A stretch of 64,000 bases of DNA from JBBDYG01 sp040901765 (GTDB lineage Bacteria; Planctomycetota; Planctomycetia; Pirellulales; Lacipirellulaceae): contig JBBDYG010000040.1 in assembly GCA_040901765.1 (NCBI GenBank), positions 1-64,000 of the forward strand. The letters run 5' to 3'. The first letter of the stretch is position 1; each line of letters opens with the position of its first letter. Below are positions 45,590 to 54,622 of this stretch, piece after piece. The notes under the pieces were generated by a model, which was given only the letters and a program-made list of their open reading frames with translations, was not told the origin of the DNA and searched no databases. Both the position numbers and the translations under genes were made by a program.

Positions 45590-46822
45590 TTACTTCTTTT
45601 CTTCCAACCGTCGCTTGAACTTCTCGTACAAGCTCTTATGCCGGTCGTTGAGATCGACTTGTTTTCCGGCGGCGTAGGCGGCGAGGATTTGGGTGGGGGT
45701 TTCGAGTGGGTCGCCGTTGGATATGAAGAGCGTGGCTTCCTTGCCCGGTTCGAGCGAGCCGACGCGATCGGCGACGCCGAGGATTTGGGCCGGGTAGAGG
45801 GTGATCGACTTGAGCGCTTCGCCCAAGGGCAGGCCGTAGGCGGCGGCGGTCGCGGCGTGGTACGGCAGGTTGCGGGCGTTGGAGGCGAAGCGGTTGTCGC
45901 CCGCGATGCAGAATTTAATCCCAGCTTTTCGGAGCCGTTCCGGCAGCGTGTAAGCGGCGTCGTACGGATCGCTGCGACGCTGCGGCAGGCGGTGGACGGC
46001 CGAGACGATCACCGGCACGTCGTTGCCTTTGAGCAGCGGCGCGCAGAGCGGGGCGTCGTAGCCGCCGCGGATGATGAGCTTTAAGTCGTGTCGCGACGCG
46101 AACGCCACGGCCGCTTCAATCTCCTCAAGACTGTTCGCATCGACCGTCATCGGTTGTTTGCCCGTGATAAGCGGCTGCATCGCCTCCCACCGGATGTCGA
46201 ACGGCGTCCCCTGGGGATCGGCCGCACGGGCGGCGCGGTAGGCGTGGGCGTCGTCGATCAGCGTCTTGAGCCGACGCAGCTCCGAACTATCGGACGTTGC
46301 CCGCGGCCAGTTGACGTGCATCGCAACTCCAGGCTCGACGAGCATCTCTTCCCACGTCCATCCCGAAAGTCGCATGAGGCTCGACTGCCCGGAGAAGAGG
46401 CCGCCGGTCGGCGCGGCAAGCGCGAGCAGCACGCCGTTGCTGCGAGTGACGGGAATGATCTCGCTGTCGGGGTTGAACGCCTTGTGGGCCATGGCGTTGG
46501 GATTGAACGAGCCGGTCTCGCTCGTGTCGACGGTGGCGCGGACCGAGGGGATTTCGAGCAGCCCGATCACCGAATTGGCGACGATCATGCTCGGATAGAT
46601 ATGCTTGCCGGCGCAATCAACCGTGGTTGCCCCTTCGGGGACATCGACCTTCGCGCCAACGCCCAGAATGCCCGACTCATCGAACACGATTATCGCGTTC
46701 TCTATCGGGTCGCTCGAAACGGGGTGAACCGTTCCGCCCTTGAGGGCGACAGTCTCCCCGCTGCAGATGCGGGGGACGATTGTCAAGAATAGAAGTAAGA
46801 TCGGAATTAGATGTTGATACAT
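45590..46822 (-). CDS. Exported amidohydrolase-like protein lacking metal ligands
   Basis: A signal peptide (LIPILLLFLTIVPRICSG) is followed by an amidohydrolase-type beta sandwich and barrel (VALKGGTVHPVSSDPIENAIIVFDE; ILGVADRVGSLEPGKEATLFISNGDPLETPTQI). The first metal motif is absent: where GFIDxHxH is expected the sequence reads YPSMIVANS. It may be an inactive partner of the larger amidohydrolase encoded next to it in the same direction, since both begin with exported signals and share the same arrangement. Start at ATG 46822. Confidence 0.7.
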   Translation of the reverse strand: MYQHLIPILLLFLTIVPRICSGETVALKGGTVHPVSSDPIENAIIVFDESGILGVGAKVDVPEGATTVDCAGKHIYPSMIVANSVIGLLEIPSVRATVDTSETGSFNPNAMAHKAFNPDSEIIPVTRSNGVLLALAAPTGGLFSGQSSLMRLSGWTWEEMLVEPGVAMHVNWPRATSDSSELRRLKTLIDDAHAYRAARAADPQGTPFDIRWEAMQPLITGKQPMTVDANSLEEIEAAVAFASRHDLKLIIRGGYDAPLCAPLLKGNDVPVIVSAVHRLPQRRSDPYDAAYTLPERLRKAGIKFCIAGDNRFASNARNLPYHAATAAAYGLPLGEALKSITLYPAQILGVADRVGSLEPGKEATLFISNGDPLETPTQILAAYAAGKQVDLNDRHKSLYEKFKRRLEEKK

Positions 46823-46838
46823 AATGCTGATGTTTTGA

Positions 46839-46921
46839 GTAACCACAAAGGCACGAAGAGCACGAAGAAGAGATGGAATGTCGTCTGCTGTTTTCTTCGT
46901 GCCCGTTGTGCCTTTGTGGTT
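46839..46921. repeat. ACCACAAAGGCACGAAG-type inverted repeat
   Basis: A palindrome of about 28 bp arms (46839-46867 with 46893-46921: AACCACAAAGGCACGAAGA... and its near complement) lies between the two amidohydrolase genes. This motif is a frequent intergenic palindrome in many bacterial genomes and can form a strong mRNA hairpin. Confidence 0.8.
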
Positions 46922-46936
46922 TGACTTCTTTTTTTG

Positions 46937-49900
46937 TTAATGAGTGTGAGTGGTGCAGAATTCGTCGTGGCGATTCCAGAGAGTGGAGGGATCGACGCGG
47001 TTTTCGTCGGGTTTGGCCGGTTCTTCGTCGCTGTTGAGAACGGCTTGCACGAGGGCCGTGCGGAGCTTGTCGTCGCGTTTGCGCAGTTCTTGGTCTTGCT
47101 TGAGATCGAAGTAACGCCGGCCGTCGATCCAGGTCTGCTCGCACCGCGAATAGGTGGACATCGGCGGCCCGCTCCAGACGGCGAGGTCGGCATGCTTGCC
47201 CGGTTCGATCGAGCCGACGTACTGCTCGATCCGCAGTTGCTTGGCTGGATTGAGCGTGACGAACTTGAGTGCTTCCTCGGGCGGGACGCCGCCGTACTTG
47301 GTTGCCTTGGCGGCTTCTTGATTGAGCCGGCGGGCCATTTCGGGGTCGTCCGAATTGAACGACACCACGATGCCGGCCTGGTGCATTAGCGCGCCGTTAA
47401 AGGGAATCGCGTCATAGACCTCGAACTTGTAGGCCCACCAATCGCTGAACGACGAACCCATCACCCCACGGGCGGCCATCTCGGGCGCGAGCTTGTAGCC
47501 TTCCAAAATGTGCTGTAGCGTGCCCAAACGGATGCCGAAACGGTCGAACGTCTTGAGGATCGCCAGGATTTCGCTTTGGCGGTAGCTGTGGCAATGGACC
47601 CACCGTTTGTGCTCGAGAATCTCGACAATCGCGTCAAGTTCCAAATCGCGCCGCGGCGGCAGGCCCTTCGCGTCGCGCTCCCAGCGCTGCCACTGGTCGC
47701 GGTAGACGAGTGCGGCCTCAAACTCGTCGATCATTAGCTCATCGACGCCCATCCGCGTTTGCGGATAGCGGGAGTTGCGATCGGACCAGTTGCTTTGCTT
47801 GACGTTCTCCCCGAGCGCGAACTTGATTCCCGGCGGCGCTTCCTGAAGCTTCACGTCATCGAAGGACTTGCCCCAGCGGAGCTTGATGACTTGGTTCTGG
47901 CCGCCAATCGGGTTGGCCGAGCCGTGGAGAATATTCGACGTGGTGACGCCGCCGGCGAGTTGGAGATAGATGTTGATGTCGTCGGAGTCGATCATGTCGC
48001 CAACGCGGACCTCGGCGGTGATTGCCTGGCCGGATTCGTTGATCCCGCCGTCGGTGGCGATGTGCGAGTGGCAGTCGATGAGGCCGGGTGTGAGGTGCTT
48101 TCCGCCGCAGTCGATCTGCTTGACGCCCTCGGGAATCTCGATGTCCTTGCCAACTGCAACGATCTTGCCGTTTTCGATCAGCACGGTGGCGTTTTCGAGA
48201 GTCCCGTCGGGACCGCTGGTCCACACGGTGGCACCCGTGAATGCAATTGCTGTTTGTTCGGGCGCGGCCGTCAGGCCGTAGGTGCCCAGTGGATAGTTAA
48301 GCTCCACGACGAGCGGCTCATCGGCTTTCTTTTCCTTGTCCTTGGAATCATCGTCGGGCTTCGCTTCTTCCTTGGTGCCGGCTTTCTTGTCGCGCTCGCC
48401 AGTAAACTGGACGCGGCGACCGTCCGGCAGCAACAGAAAACCACTGAGTTGCTCGTCGTCGCCGTCGACCACGCGAGTCGCTGAAAGTGTAATCTTTCCC
48501 GAGTGGTCGAACTTGTCGCCGTCGAAGACGCCCGTGAGTTGGAAGCCGGCAATTTTGACCGGTTTGAGATTGGCCGCTTCCGATTTCTTGGGCTTGGCTT
48601 CCGCAGATTTCTCCTTCTCGGCGTCGGGCTGCTCTTCCTTCTCCGCCGCTTCCGCATTGGGATCGACGTCGTCCTTTGGTTTCACATCCGGTACGGTCTC
48701 GGGTTTCGGTTCGGCTTCCGGCGTTTTCTTATCCGGATCGACATCGTCCGTCGGCTTCGGGGGTTGCTCCGCAGCAGGCGGGCTTTCCGTTTCTGGCTTC
48801 GCTTCCTCCACCTGAGGCGCGTCTTTGTATTTGTCGGCTTCGACATCGCTCGCATCGTCTGGCTCGGTGCTGACGGCTGCGTCTGGTTTTGCGTCGCCTT
48901 CCGGCTTCTTCTCCTTTGGCTGCTCTTCGTCCTGCTTCCGGTCAATGGCCGCGGTGGGTTTTTCCGCCTCGCCCGTGACGGTCAAAATCCAGTCCTTCGT
49001 TTCGCCGACGGGGGCTGCCAACTTAAGCAGCCACTTGCCAACGAAGCTAGCAACCGGTTCGGGCTTGAGTTCGTATTGCCGGCCGTTGACCCATGTGGCG
49101 ACGATTTTTGATTTTGACGCGAAGAGATCGCCATCGGCGATGACCAGATTAGCGATCTTGCCGACTTCGATCGTGCCGACCAAGTGGTCCACTGCGAACA
49201 ACTCGGCCGGCGTGGTGGTGAGTGCGCGCAGCGCCGCTTCGGCGGCTAGACCACGCTCAACCGCTTTGCGGAGTTGTTCGAGGAACTTGCCGCGATCGGA
49301 GAGGCCGGCGGTCGTTAGTGCGATCGGCACGCCTGCGTTGGCCAGCCGGCCGGGGTTTTCGGGCGCGAGCCGCCAGTGCATAAGCTCTTCGAGCGACACA
49401 TCGAGCGCAGCGGCCGGCGATGCAACTTCCGGCGGCTTGGGGAAATCAACCGGCACAATGACGGTCCGCCGCGTGTCGCAGATCGCATCAAGCTGCCGAT
49501 ATTCGTTCCCCGAGCCGAGCAGCGCCATGCGGAGCGAGAATTCGCGGGCATAACGATCTGCCCGCAGGGCGAATAGCTCGTTCGGCGCGTCGGCCACGAT
49601 CAGGCCGGTGCCGTCGAGATACGCGCCCAGCGCAGCGAGCGCTACGTTGGCGTCGGGACGCGGGAGGCTAGTATCGGCGCGAACCGCGGCCATCGCTTGG
49701 CCGAACCACTGGGCGTCGTACATCGCTTGCCGCGCGAGCGCCACCGCGCCCATGGGGCTGTTGGGATATTCGCGACTTCCGCCGAAGGGGACCGTTAAGC
49801 GAACGTGAAGTGCCGCCGAATCGTTGATCACCGACTCCGCCGCGGAACCGTCGGCAGTGAGCACGACCGCGCTCTGACCCTTGATGATTCCCGACTTCGG

Positions 49901-50332
49901 CGCGATGACACGCGCGGTGAAGCCTTGGCTGCGAAGCGACTTGTTGAGCGCCTCATCGGACTTGAAGCCGGTGGCGACGGCGCGTTGCGGAGTGACTTGT
50001 CCGTTCCAGTAACCCGGTCCCGGGGCGCTTTCAACCGCGAGTTCGGTGTAGCTGTCGATAAATCCTGGATAGATTATCTTGCCTTTGAGATCGATGCGGC
50101 GGAGGCCGTCGGGCGGTGCGTCGCCGGTCGCCACGGAGTCGATCTTGCCGTCGCGAATGACGACCGTGCCGCTCTCGATGGTCTGTCCCGGCGCGACGAT
50201 GATCTTTGCGCCGACGAGCGCATAATTCTCGGGCGTGTTTTCGCGAAGCCCGACGGCGGGTGCGGTATCAACGGCCGCGGCCATGCGGCAGGCCAACAGA
50301 ATTAAAGTGACGGCCCAAGGGAGCGTACGCAT
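46937..50332 (-). CDS. Exported tandem amidohydrolase with acidic linker
   Basis: 1131 residues: signal peptide, an N-terminal amidohydrolase-like module (ALVGAKIIVAPGQTIESG... YPGFIDSYTELA) in which the H-x-H pair is lost, a Lys/Glu/Pro/Asp-rich linker (about 464-580), and a C-terminal module with an apparently intact site: PGLIDCHSHIA near 750, WVHCHSY, VSFNSDD. It therefore combines one dead and one live imidazolonepropionase/dipeptidase-like domain. The substrate is unknown and probably periplasmic. The start at 50332 (MRTLPW) follows GAAGG; an upstream ATG would remove the signal sequence from the N-terminus. Confidence 0.8.
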   Translation of the reverse strand: MRTLPWAVTLILLACRMAAAVDTAPAVGLRENTPENYALVGAKIIVAPGQTIESGTVVIRDGKIDSVATGDAPPDGLRRIDLKGKIIYPGFIDSYTELAVESAPGPGYWNGQVTPQRAVATGFKSDEALNKSLRSQGFTARVIAPKSGIIKGQSAVVLTADGSAAESVINDSAALHVRLTVPFGGSREYPNSPMGAVALARQAMYDAQWFGQAMAAVRADTSLPRPDANVALAALGAYLDGTGLIVADAPNELFALRADRYAREFSLRMALLGSGNEYRQLDAICDTRRTVIVPVDFPKPPEVASPAAALDVSLEELMHWRLAPENPGRLANAGVPIALTTAGLSDRGKFLEQLRKAVERGLAAEAALRALTTTPAELFAVDHLVGTIEVGKIANLVIADGDLFASKSKIVATWVNGRQYELKPEPVASFVGKWLLKLAAPVGETKDWILTVTGEAEKPTAAIDRKQDEEQPKEKKPEGDAKPDAAVSTEPDDASDVEADKYKDAPQVEEAKPETESPPAAEQPPKPTDDVDPDKKTPEAEPKPETVPDVKPKDDVDPNAEAAEKEEQPDAEKEKSAEAKPKKSEAANLKPVKIAGFQLTGVFDGDKFDHSGKITLSATRVVDGDDEQLSGFLLLPDGRRVQFTGERDKKAGTKEEAKPDDDSKDKEKKADEPLVVELNYPLGTYGLTAAPEQTAIAFTGATVWTSGPDGTLENATVLIENGKIVAVGKDIEIPEGVKQIDCGGKHLTPGLIDCHSHIATDGGINESGQAITAEVRVGDMIDSDDINIYLQLAGGVTTSNILHGSANPIGGQNQVIKLRWGKSFDDVKLQEAPPGIKFALGENVKQSNWSDRNSRYPQTRMGVDELMIDEFEAALVYRDQWQRWERDAKGLPPRRDLELDAIVEILEHKRWVHCHSYRQSEILAILKTFDRFGIRLGTLQHILEGYKLAPEMAARGVMGSSFSDWWAYKFEVYDAIPFNGALMHQAGIVVSFNSDDPEMARRLNQEAAKATKYGGVPPEEALKFVTLNPAKQLRIEQYVGSIEPGKHADLAVWSGPPMSTYSRCEQTWIDGRRYFDLKQDQELRKRDDKLRTALVQAVLNSDEEPAKPDENRVDPSTLWNRHDEFCTTHTH

Positions 50333-50365
50333 CGATGCCTTCTCGGTGGGGACAACAGCGGGCAA

Positions 50366-50549
50366 TAGGTAAGCGCAAACCGCGAAAGGTGCGGCGCACC
50401 GCGCTTCCGGCAGGTATCCTAAGTTTCATCCAAGCTGAGCCTTGTGACAACCGACTTGACGTGAAAAACTCAAGAGTTTCACATGTAGCTGAACTCGCAA
50501 GAGTTCAGAGTTTGGCCGTGGGCTGAATTCTTGCGAATTCAGCTACGTA
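50366..50549. repeat. Short hairpins between genes
   Basis: CTGAACTCGCAAGAGTTCAG (50490-50509) and CTGAATTCTTGCGAATTCAG (50523-50542) are two similar palindromes 13 bp apart, between two minus-strand genes. They form a REP-like pair, possibly a terminator for the kinase gene. Confidence 0.6.
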
Positions 50550-53054
50550 TTAGCGGCCGAGGCCCAGCGCGCCCGATGCGGCCTTCCAGGGAAGGGTGGA
50601 GAGAAACTTAAGCGGTGCGGGAATTTTAGACTCTTTGGGGGATTCTTCGCCGCTCGCGATTGCCGCAGGCACCGTTGCGCCGTTTTCCGTGGCCGGAATG
50701 ACGATGCGGAAGCCAGTGTCTTCCTCGCCTTTGGGATCGCCAGTGCCTCGCCATGTGACGCGGACGTGGTTGATGTTCGCGGTAGCGAAGCTGCACCCAC
50801 GCAGAATGAAGCTCGCCGGCTCCTCGGTGCTGTGGCACCATTCGGCGGCGTTCCCCAGGGTGTTCATCAAGCCGAGCGAACTCGACCCGGCAGTAAGTTT
50901 TTCGACCGGCAGCGGGCTAAGTTCGCCGTAGAAAATCTGGCATCGCTCGCGAGTCAGCTCATCGCTGCCCCAGGGAAAGGGAAACCCGCTGTCCTTCGGC
51001 CCGCGGACGGCGCTCTCCCACTCGATCTCCGTGGGAAGCCGACCGCCAAGCCACGTGCAGAACGCGGTGGCCTGTTGAGGCGACACATTCGTGACGGGCA
51101 ACGTATTTTTTTTGGCATCGAGTTCGAGCGGAGCGGCCCATTTTTCGGAAGCCTTCTGCCAGCGATTGCCGGCCTGCGCTTCGCCGACCTTCTCGAAGAA
51201 TTTCTGGTACTGGGCGTTCGTCGTTTCGTGAATTGCGATGTAGAACGGCTCCTCAATTTCCACCTTGCGTGCAGAAAGTTCGCTCTCTTGCCGGTCGTCG
51301 TTCGAGTTACCGAACGAGTAGCTGCCGGCCTTTACGAGCACCAACTCCAGCGGCTCCTTGTCGCCGAAGGCGGTAGCAAACACGCGGACTGGCAGTTGAA
51401 CCTCGGGGTCGAGCTTTGCGCCTGGCTTGGCGACGAGCGAAGCGGGCAAGCGTGGCTTTTCTTTCTCCAATACGAGCGTCACTTTGTTGGCGAGCTTTGT
51501 AAGCTCTTCCGGCGACAGCGAGCGTGACACCGGCACATAGCCATCGAGCCGCGCCTCAACCTGCAGGGGCTGATTCTCCTGAAGCTTGTGCGTATACGAA
51601 CCATCCGCTAGCGTCTTCGCGTCGCCGGCGACTTGCAGCTTCGCTTCGGCGGGTTTTACTTCCACGAGCACATCAATGTACTTGATGACCGGTTCGAGTT
51701 TCACGGTGAACTTGTTTGTCTCCGCGGTGACATCAAGTTCCCGAGTGACGGGTTGAAAGCCGTCTTTGCTCCACGTGACCGCATAGCGACCGGGTTGGAA
51801 GGGGTAGGTTCCGTCCTCGCCGGCGACGACGGGCGTTTTGTCGACGGATACCTTTACGTCTTTTGCACTGGGTTGCACGTCGAATGTGACGGCGACCAGC
51901 GTGTCGGCGGGATCGGGTTCGCCACCGATATGGCGGCCAAAGCTAAACCAAAATGCCCCCAGCAGAATGACGGCGCACAGAGGATACAGAACGTAGGGTC
52001 GGCTCAATTGCTGATTGAACCAGTCTTTGCTGAATCGCGGCGCGGTTAGTTTGCCTTTGGATGCCGCCGGTTTCGCGGACCGGGCTGGTTTGGTGGGCGG
52101 TTGATCGGCTGCCGGATATTGAACGCGCGGCTGCACGTTCTGCGGCGCCGCCAAGACTTTGATGACCCCCGGAGCGAGTGCCGGCGTATGATTCGCATCG
52201 ACCTCGTCGACGCCCGAAGCGCCGGCGACCGGCACGGGCACGAGCGGACGGTCGGCCAATTCTTTGAGCACTTCCTGGGCGGACTGCGGCCGATCGGCGA
52301 CACGCTTCTGAAGCATGTGATCGAGCACCCGCGCCAGATCGTCGGGAATTCCCTTCACCAGCTTGCGGGTCGAGTCGAGTGCGCCAGGCGAACTGTGCCA
52401 ACGCAGCCAGGCGGTGTCGGCGTCGATGGCCCCTTTGCCGGTGCCGGGGAACAGGCTTTCAAACTGCGGGCCTTTGAGCATCTCCAGCGCGGCAAAGCCG
52501 AGGCAGTAGAGATCGAGGGGCGGTCCGAAGTCGCCGAAGTCGGGGCGGATTAGTTCCGGCGCAAGATATTTCTTGCTGCCGGTCGGCACGCGGATTTCCC
52601 CGCCGGCGTCGGTCTGCTCGAACTCGCTGAGCTTCACGCGGCCAGCGTCGTTGATCAGCAAGTTACTGGGCCGCACGGCGCAGTGGACTTTGTTCTTCTC
52701 GTGCAGAAACGCCAGCGCTTCGAGCGTCTGCTTCAGCACGCTGCGGACCAGGTCGGGATCGCTCGGGCCGCCCGCAATGACCGACTCCAAAGTGCCTTTC
52801 ATCATTTCCATGATGATCCAGCCCCGCTCGGTATCGACCGAGTAGACGCGGAGCACGTTGTCATGTTCGAATTGGGCGAGGAACTGGGCCTCGCGCAAGA
52901 AACGCTCGCGGTGTCGCGGATCGCGTCGGCCGCTTTCGTCAAGCTCCTTGATTGCCACTTCGCGGCCGAGGGAGAGATCGTAGGCGCGATAAACGACGGT
53001 ATTTTCGCCGCGGCCTAGTTCTTCGAATAGTTCGTAGTTCGGATGCTGGTTCAT
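50550..53054 (-). CDS. Membrane pseudokinase with PEGA repeats and SUMF1 domain
   Basis: A Ser/Thr kinase-like domain occupies residues 7-270: Gly loop GRGENTVVY, VAIKE (Lys36), Glu55. The catalytic loop reads HCAVRPSN (124-131) instead of HRDLKPxN, and DFG is SEF. Both catalytic Asp residues are missing, so it is probably a pseudokinase. A Pro/Ala linker leads to one membrane helix (about 350-368, PYVLYPLCAVILLGAFWFSF), two PEGA-like extracytoplasmic domains (SKDGFQPVTRELDV; ARLDGYVPVSRSL), and a C-terminal formylglycine-generating-enzyme-like (SUMF1) domain (SYSFGNSNDD, AFCTWLGGRLPTEIEWESAVRGP). A MITE is inserted 42 bp upstream. Confidence 0.85.
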   Translation of the reverse strand: MNQHPNYELFEELGRGENTVVYRAYDLSLGREVAIKELDESGRRDPRHRERFLREAQFLAQFEHDNVLRVYSVDTERGWIIMEMMKGTLESVIAGGPSDPDLVRSVLKQTLEALAFLHEKNKVHCAVRPSNLLINDAGRVKLSEFEQTDAGGEIRVPTGSKKYLAPELIRPDFGDFGPPLDLYCLGFAALEMLKGPQFESLFPGTGKGAIDADTAWLRWHSSPGALDSTRKLVKGIPDDLARVLDHMLQKRVADRPQSAQEVLKELADRPLVPVPVAGASGVDEVDANHTPALAPGVIKVLAAPQNVQPRVQYPAADQPPTKPARSAKPAASKGKLTAPRFSKDWFNQQLSRPYVLYPLCAVILLGAFWFSFGRHIGGEPDPADTLVAVTFDVQPSAKDVKVSVDKTPVVAGEDGTYPFQPGRYAVTWSKDGFQPVTRELDVTAETNKFTVKLEPVIKYIDVLVEVKPAEAKLQVAGDAKTLADGSYTHKLQENQPLQVEARLDGYVPVSRSLSPEELTKLANKVTLVLEKEKPRLPASLVAKPGAKLDPEVQLPVRVFATAFGDKEPLELVLVKAGSYSFGNSNDDRQESELSARKVEIEEPFYIAIHETTNAQYQKFFEKVGEAQAGNRWQKASEKWAAPLELDAKKNTLPVTNVSPQQATAFCTWLGGRLPTEIEWESAVRGPKDSGFPFPWGSDELTRERCQIFYGELSPLPVEKLTAGSSSLGLMNTLGNAAEWCHSTEEPASFILRGCSFATANINHVRVTWRGTGDPKGEEDTGFRIVIPATENGATVPAAIASGEESPKESKIPAPLKFLSTLPWKAASGALGLGR

Positions 53055-53095
53055 GACCTGACCTGCTCTACGGAAGAAATGTCAGATGTGAGATG

Positions 53096-53261
53096 GGTGA
53101 TGTCAAACTTCAAATGCGACAACTTTGAGGCTGAGTCGCGGGCTGATTTTCGAAGCTGCTAGCAGTTCGGCTCTAGAATTTTCGGGGAATCGTGAACAAA
53201 CGTCGAAAACCCCTTCAAATCCAGGGCGTTTGGCTTGTTGCATTTGAAGTTTGAACTCACC
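53096..53261. mobile_element. MITE-like element, copy 2 (166 bp)
   Basis: The sequence reads identical to 44192-44357, with the same terminal inverted repeats. It is flanked by a different direct repeat, GATG (53092-53095 and 53262-53265). It sits between the pseudokinase start and the hairpin below. Confidence 0.85.
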
Positions 53262-53336
53262 GATGTGAAAAGGCAGAAGTTCGGAGAATAGAACGAGCTA
53301 TTCTCCGAACTTCGTCCTTCTGACTTCACACATCTT
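53262..53336. repeat. Long hairpin, probable terminator
   Basis: A perfect 15-bp stem (AAGTTCGGAGAATAG, 53277-53291, with 53298-53312; loop AACGAG) extends outward as an imperfect stem (GATGTGAAAAGGCAG against CTGACTTCACACATC). The MITE inserted exactly at its left foot. Confidence 0.75.
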
Positions 53337-53484
53337 ACATCCCCTTGGGTGGGCGGTGTCCACCCCTATGGGCTGATACGCGGGCGGCGGACGGTTGTTA
53401 CAATGGCCGGTGTAGGGTCGGCGCTTGCCAATCCCCAAGACCTCTGGTTCTGCTTGATAGTTGACTACCAAAGGCGAAAGCCGC

Positions 53485-54588
53485 GTGATCGAACCTGCCA
53501 GTCACCACCGGGCACCGACCAACTTCCTGCTCTGGCAGAGCATCGAAACACTTAATCCGGCGTACTTCGCCCTGGTGATGGCGACGGGCATCGTGTCGAT
53601 CGCCGGCTTGCTGCTAAGAATGCCTTGGGTCGCTTTGGCGTTGTTCTGGTTGAACATTCCGGCCTACTTGATTCTTGTCGTGCTCACCGCGACGCGACTG
53701 CTGATGTATCCGCGAAGGGTTTTCGCGGACTTGATCGATCACAAACGCGGTGTCGGGTTCTTCACGGCAGTTGCGGCGAGTTGCATTTTAGGGAATCAGT
53801 TTTTGTTAATCGCCGAGCTATGGTGGCCGGCCGTCGCACTGTGGTGCTTAGGAACCGCTCTCGGGTTTGTGCTCACTTACACTATTTTTACGAGCTTTGC
53901 GGTCAAGGAGACGAAGCCCTCACTACCCGACGGCATACATGGCGGCTGGTTGGTGTCGGTCGTTGCCGTGCAGTCCATTTCGGTGCTCGGCTCGCTGCTG
54001 GCCGCAGGATTCGGATCCTATCGCGAGCAGGTTCTGTTCTTCGCCCTGGCGATGTGGTTGGCGGGCGGAATGCTTTACATCTGGATTATTTCGCTGATCT
54101 TCTATCGCTATTCTTTCTTCCCAATGAGTCCCGCCGATCTTGCGCCGCCCTATTGGATCAATATGGGCGCCATGGCGATATCCACGCTCGCAGGCGCGAC
54201 ATTGATCTCCATAGCCGATGGGTCGGCACTCTTGAGCCAATTAATGCCTTTTCTGAAAGGCTTCACGCTCTTCTTCTGGGCCACCGCCACTGCCTGGATT
54301 CCCATGCTCGTGATCCTGGGCACGTGGCGCCATGTCTACCGACGATTTCCGATCGCCTACGACCCGCAGTATTGGAGCCTCGTTTTTCCGTTAGGCATGT
54401 ATACGGTCTGTACCTACCGCTTGGCGTATGCCCTCGACTTGCCGTTTCTGCTGAACATCCCGCGTTCGTTTGTTTATATTGCACTTGCCGCGTGGACGCT
54501 GACGTTCGTCGGGATGCTTCGCTCCTTCAGGCCGGCGGCAATCACCAACTCGTCAATATCGCGACGCCTCGTAGAGCCGGGATCCTAA
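53485..54588 (+). CDS. TDT-family (tellurite-resistance/C4-dicarboxylate) transporter
   Basis: 367 residues with ten hydrophobic helices in the TehA/SLAC1 arrangement. Conserved family segments include NPAYFALVMATGIVSIAG, TIFTSFAV, LNYG-like AGGMLYIWIISLIFYRYSFF and INMGAMAIS. Substrates could be C4-dicarboxylates, sulfite or small anions; the sequence does not decide. The start codon is uncertain: GTG 53485 is chosen (AAAGG upstream), and TTG 53461 in the same frame is an alternative. Confidence 0.8.
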   Translation: MIEPASHHRAPTNFLLWQSIETLNPAYFALVMATGIVSIAGLLLRMPWVALALFWLNIPAYLILVVLTATRLLMYPRRVFADLIDHKRGVGFFTAVAASCILGNQFLLIAELWWPAVALWCLGTALGFVLTYTIFTSFAVKETKPSLPDGIHGGWLVSVVAVQSISVLGSLLAAGFGSYREQVLFFALAMWLAGGMLYIWIISLIFYRYSFFPMSPADLAPPYWINMGAMAISTLAGATLISIADGSALLSQLMPFLKGFTLFFWATATAWIPMLVILGTWRHVYRRFPIAYDPQYWSLVFPLGMYTVCTYRLAYALDLPFLLNIPRSFVYIALAAWTLTFVGMLRSFRPAAITNSSISRRLVEPGS

Positions 54589-54622
54589 GGCAGGCCGATA
54601 TTGCGTCCGCCGGAAACTCAAC

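Larger units (their letters stand above)
53055..53484. other. Intergenic, 430 bp, containing MITE copy 2 and a hairpin
   Basis: The 166-bp element (53096-53261) and a palindrome (53262-53336) take up most of it. The remainder, to the TDT transporter start, has no recognised feature. Confidence 0.45.

Noticed and set aside
45638..46792. Plus-strand frames of 148 and 234 codons
   Set aside because: Antisense to the exported amidohydrolase-like gene; low-complexity Val/Gly/Arg composition.
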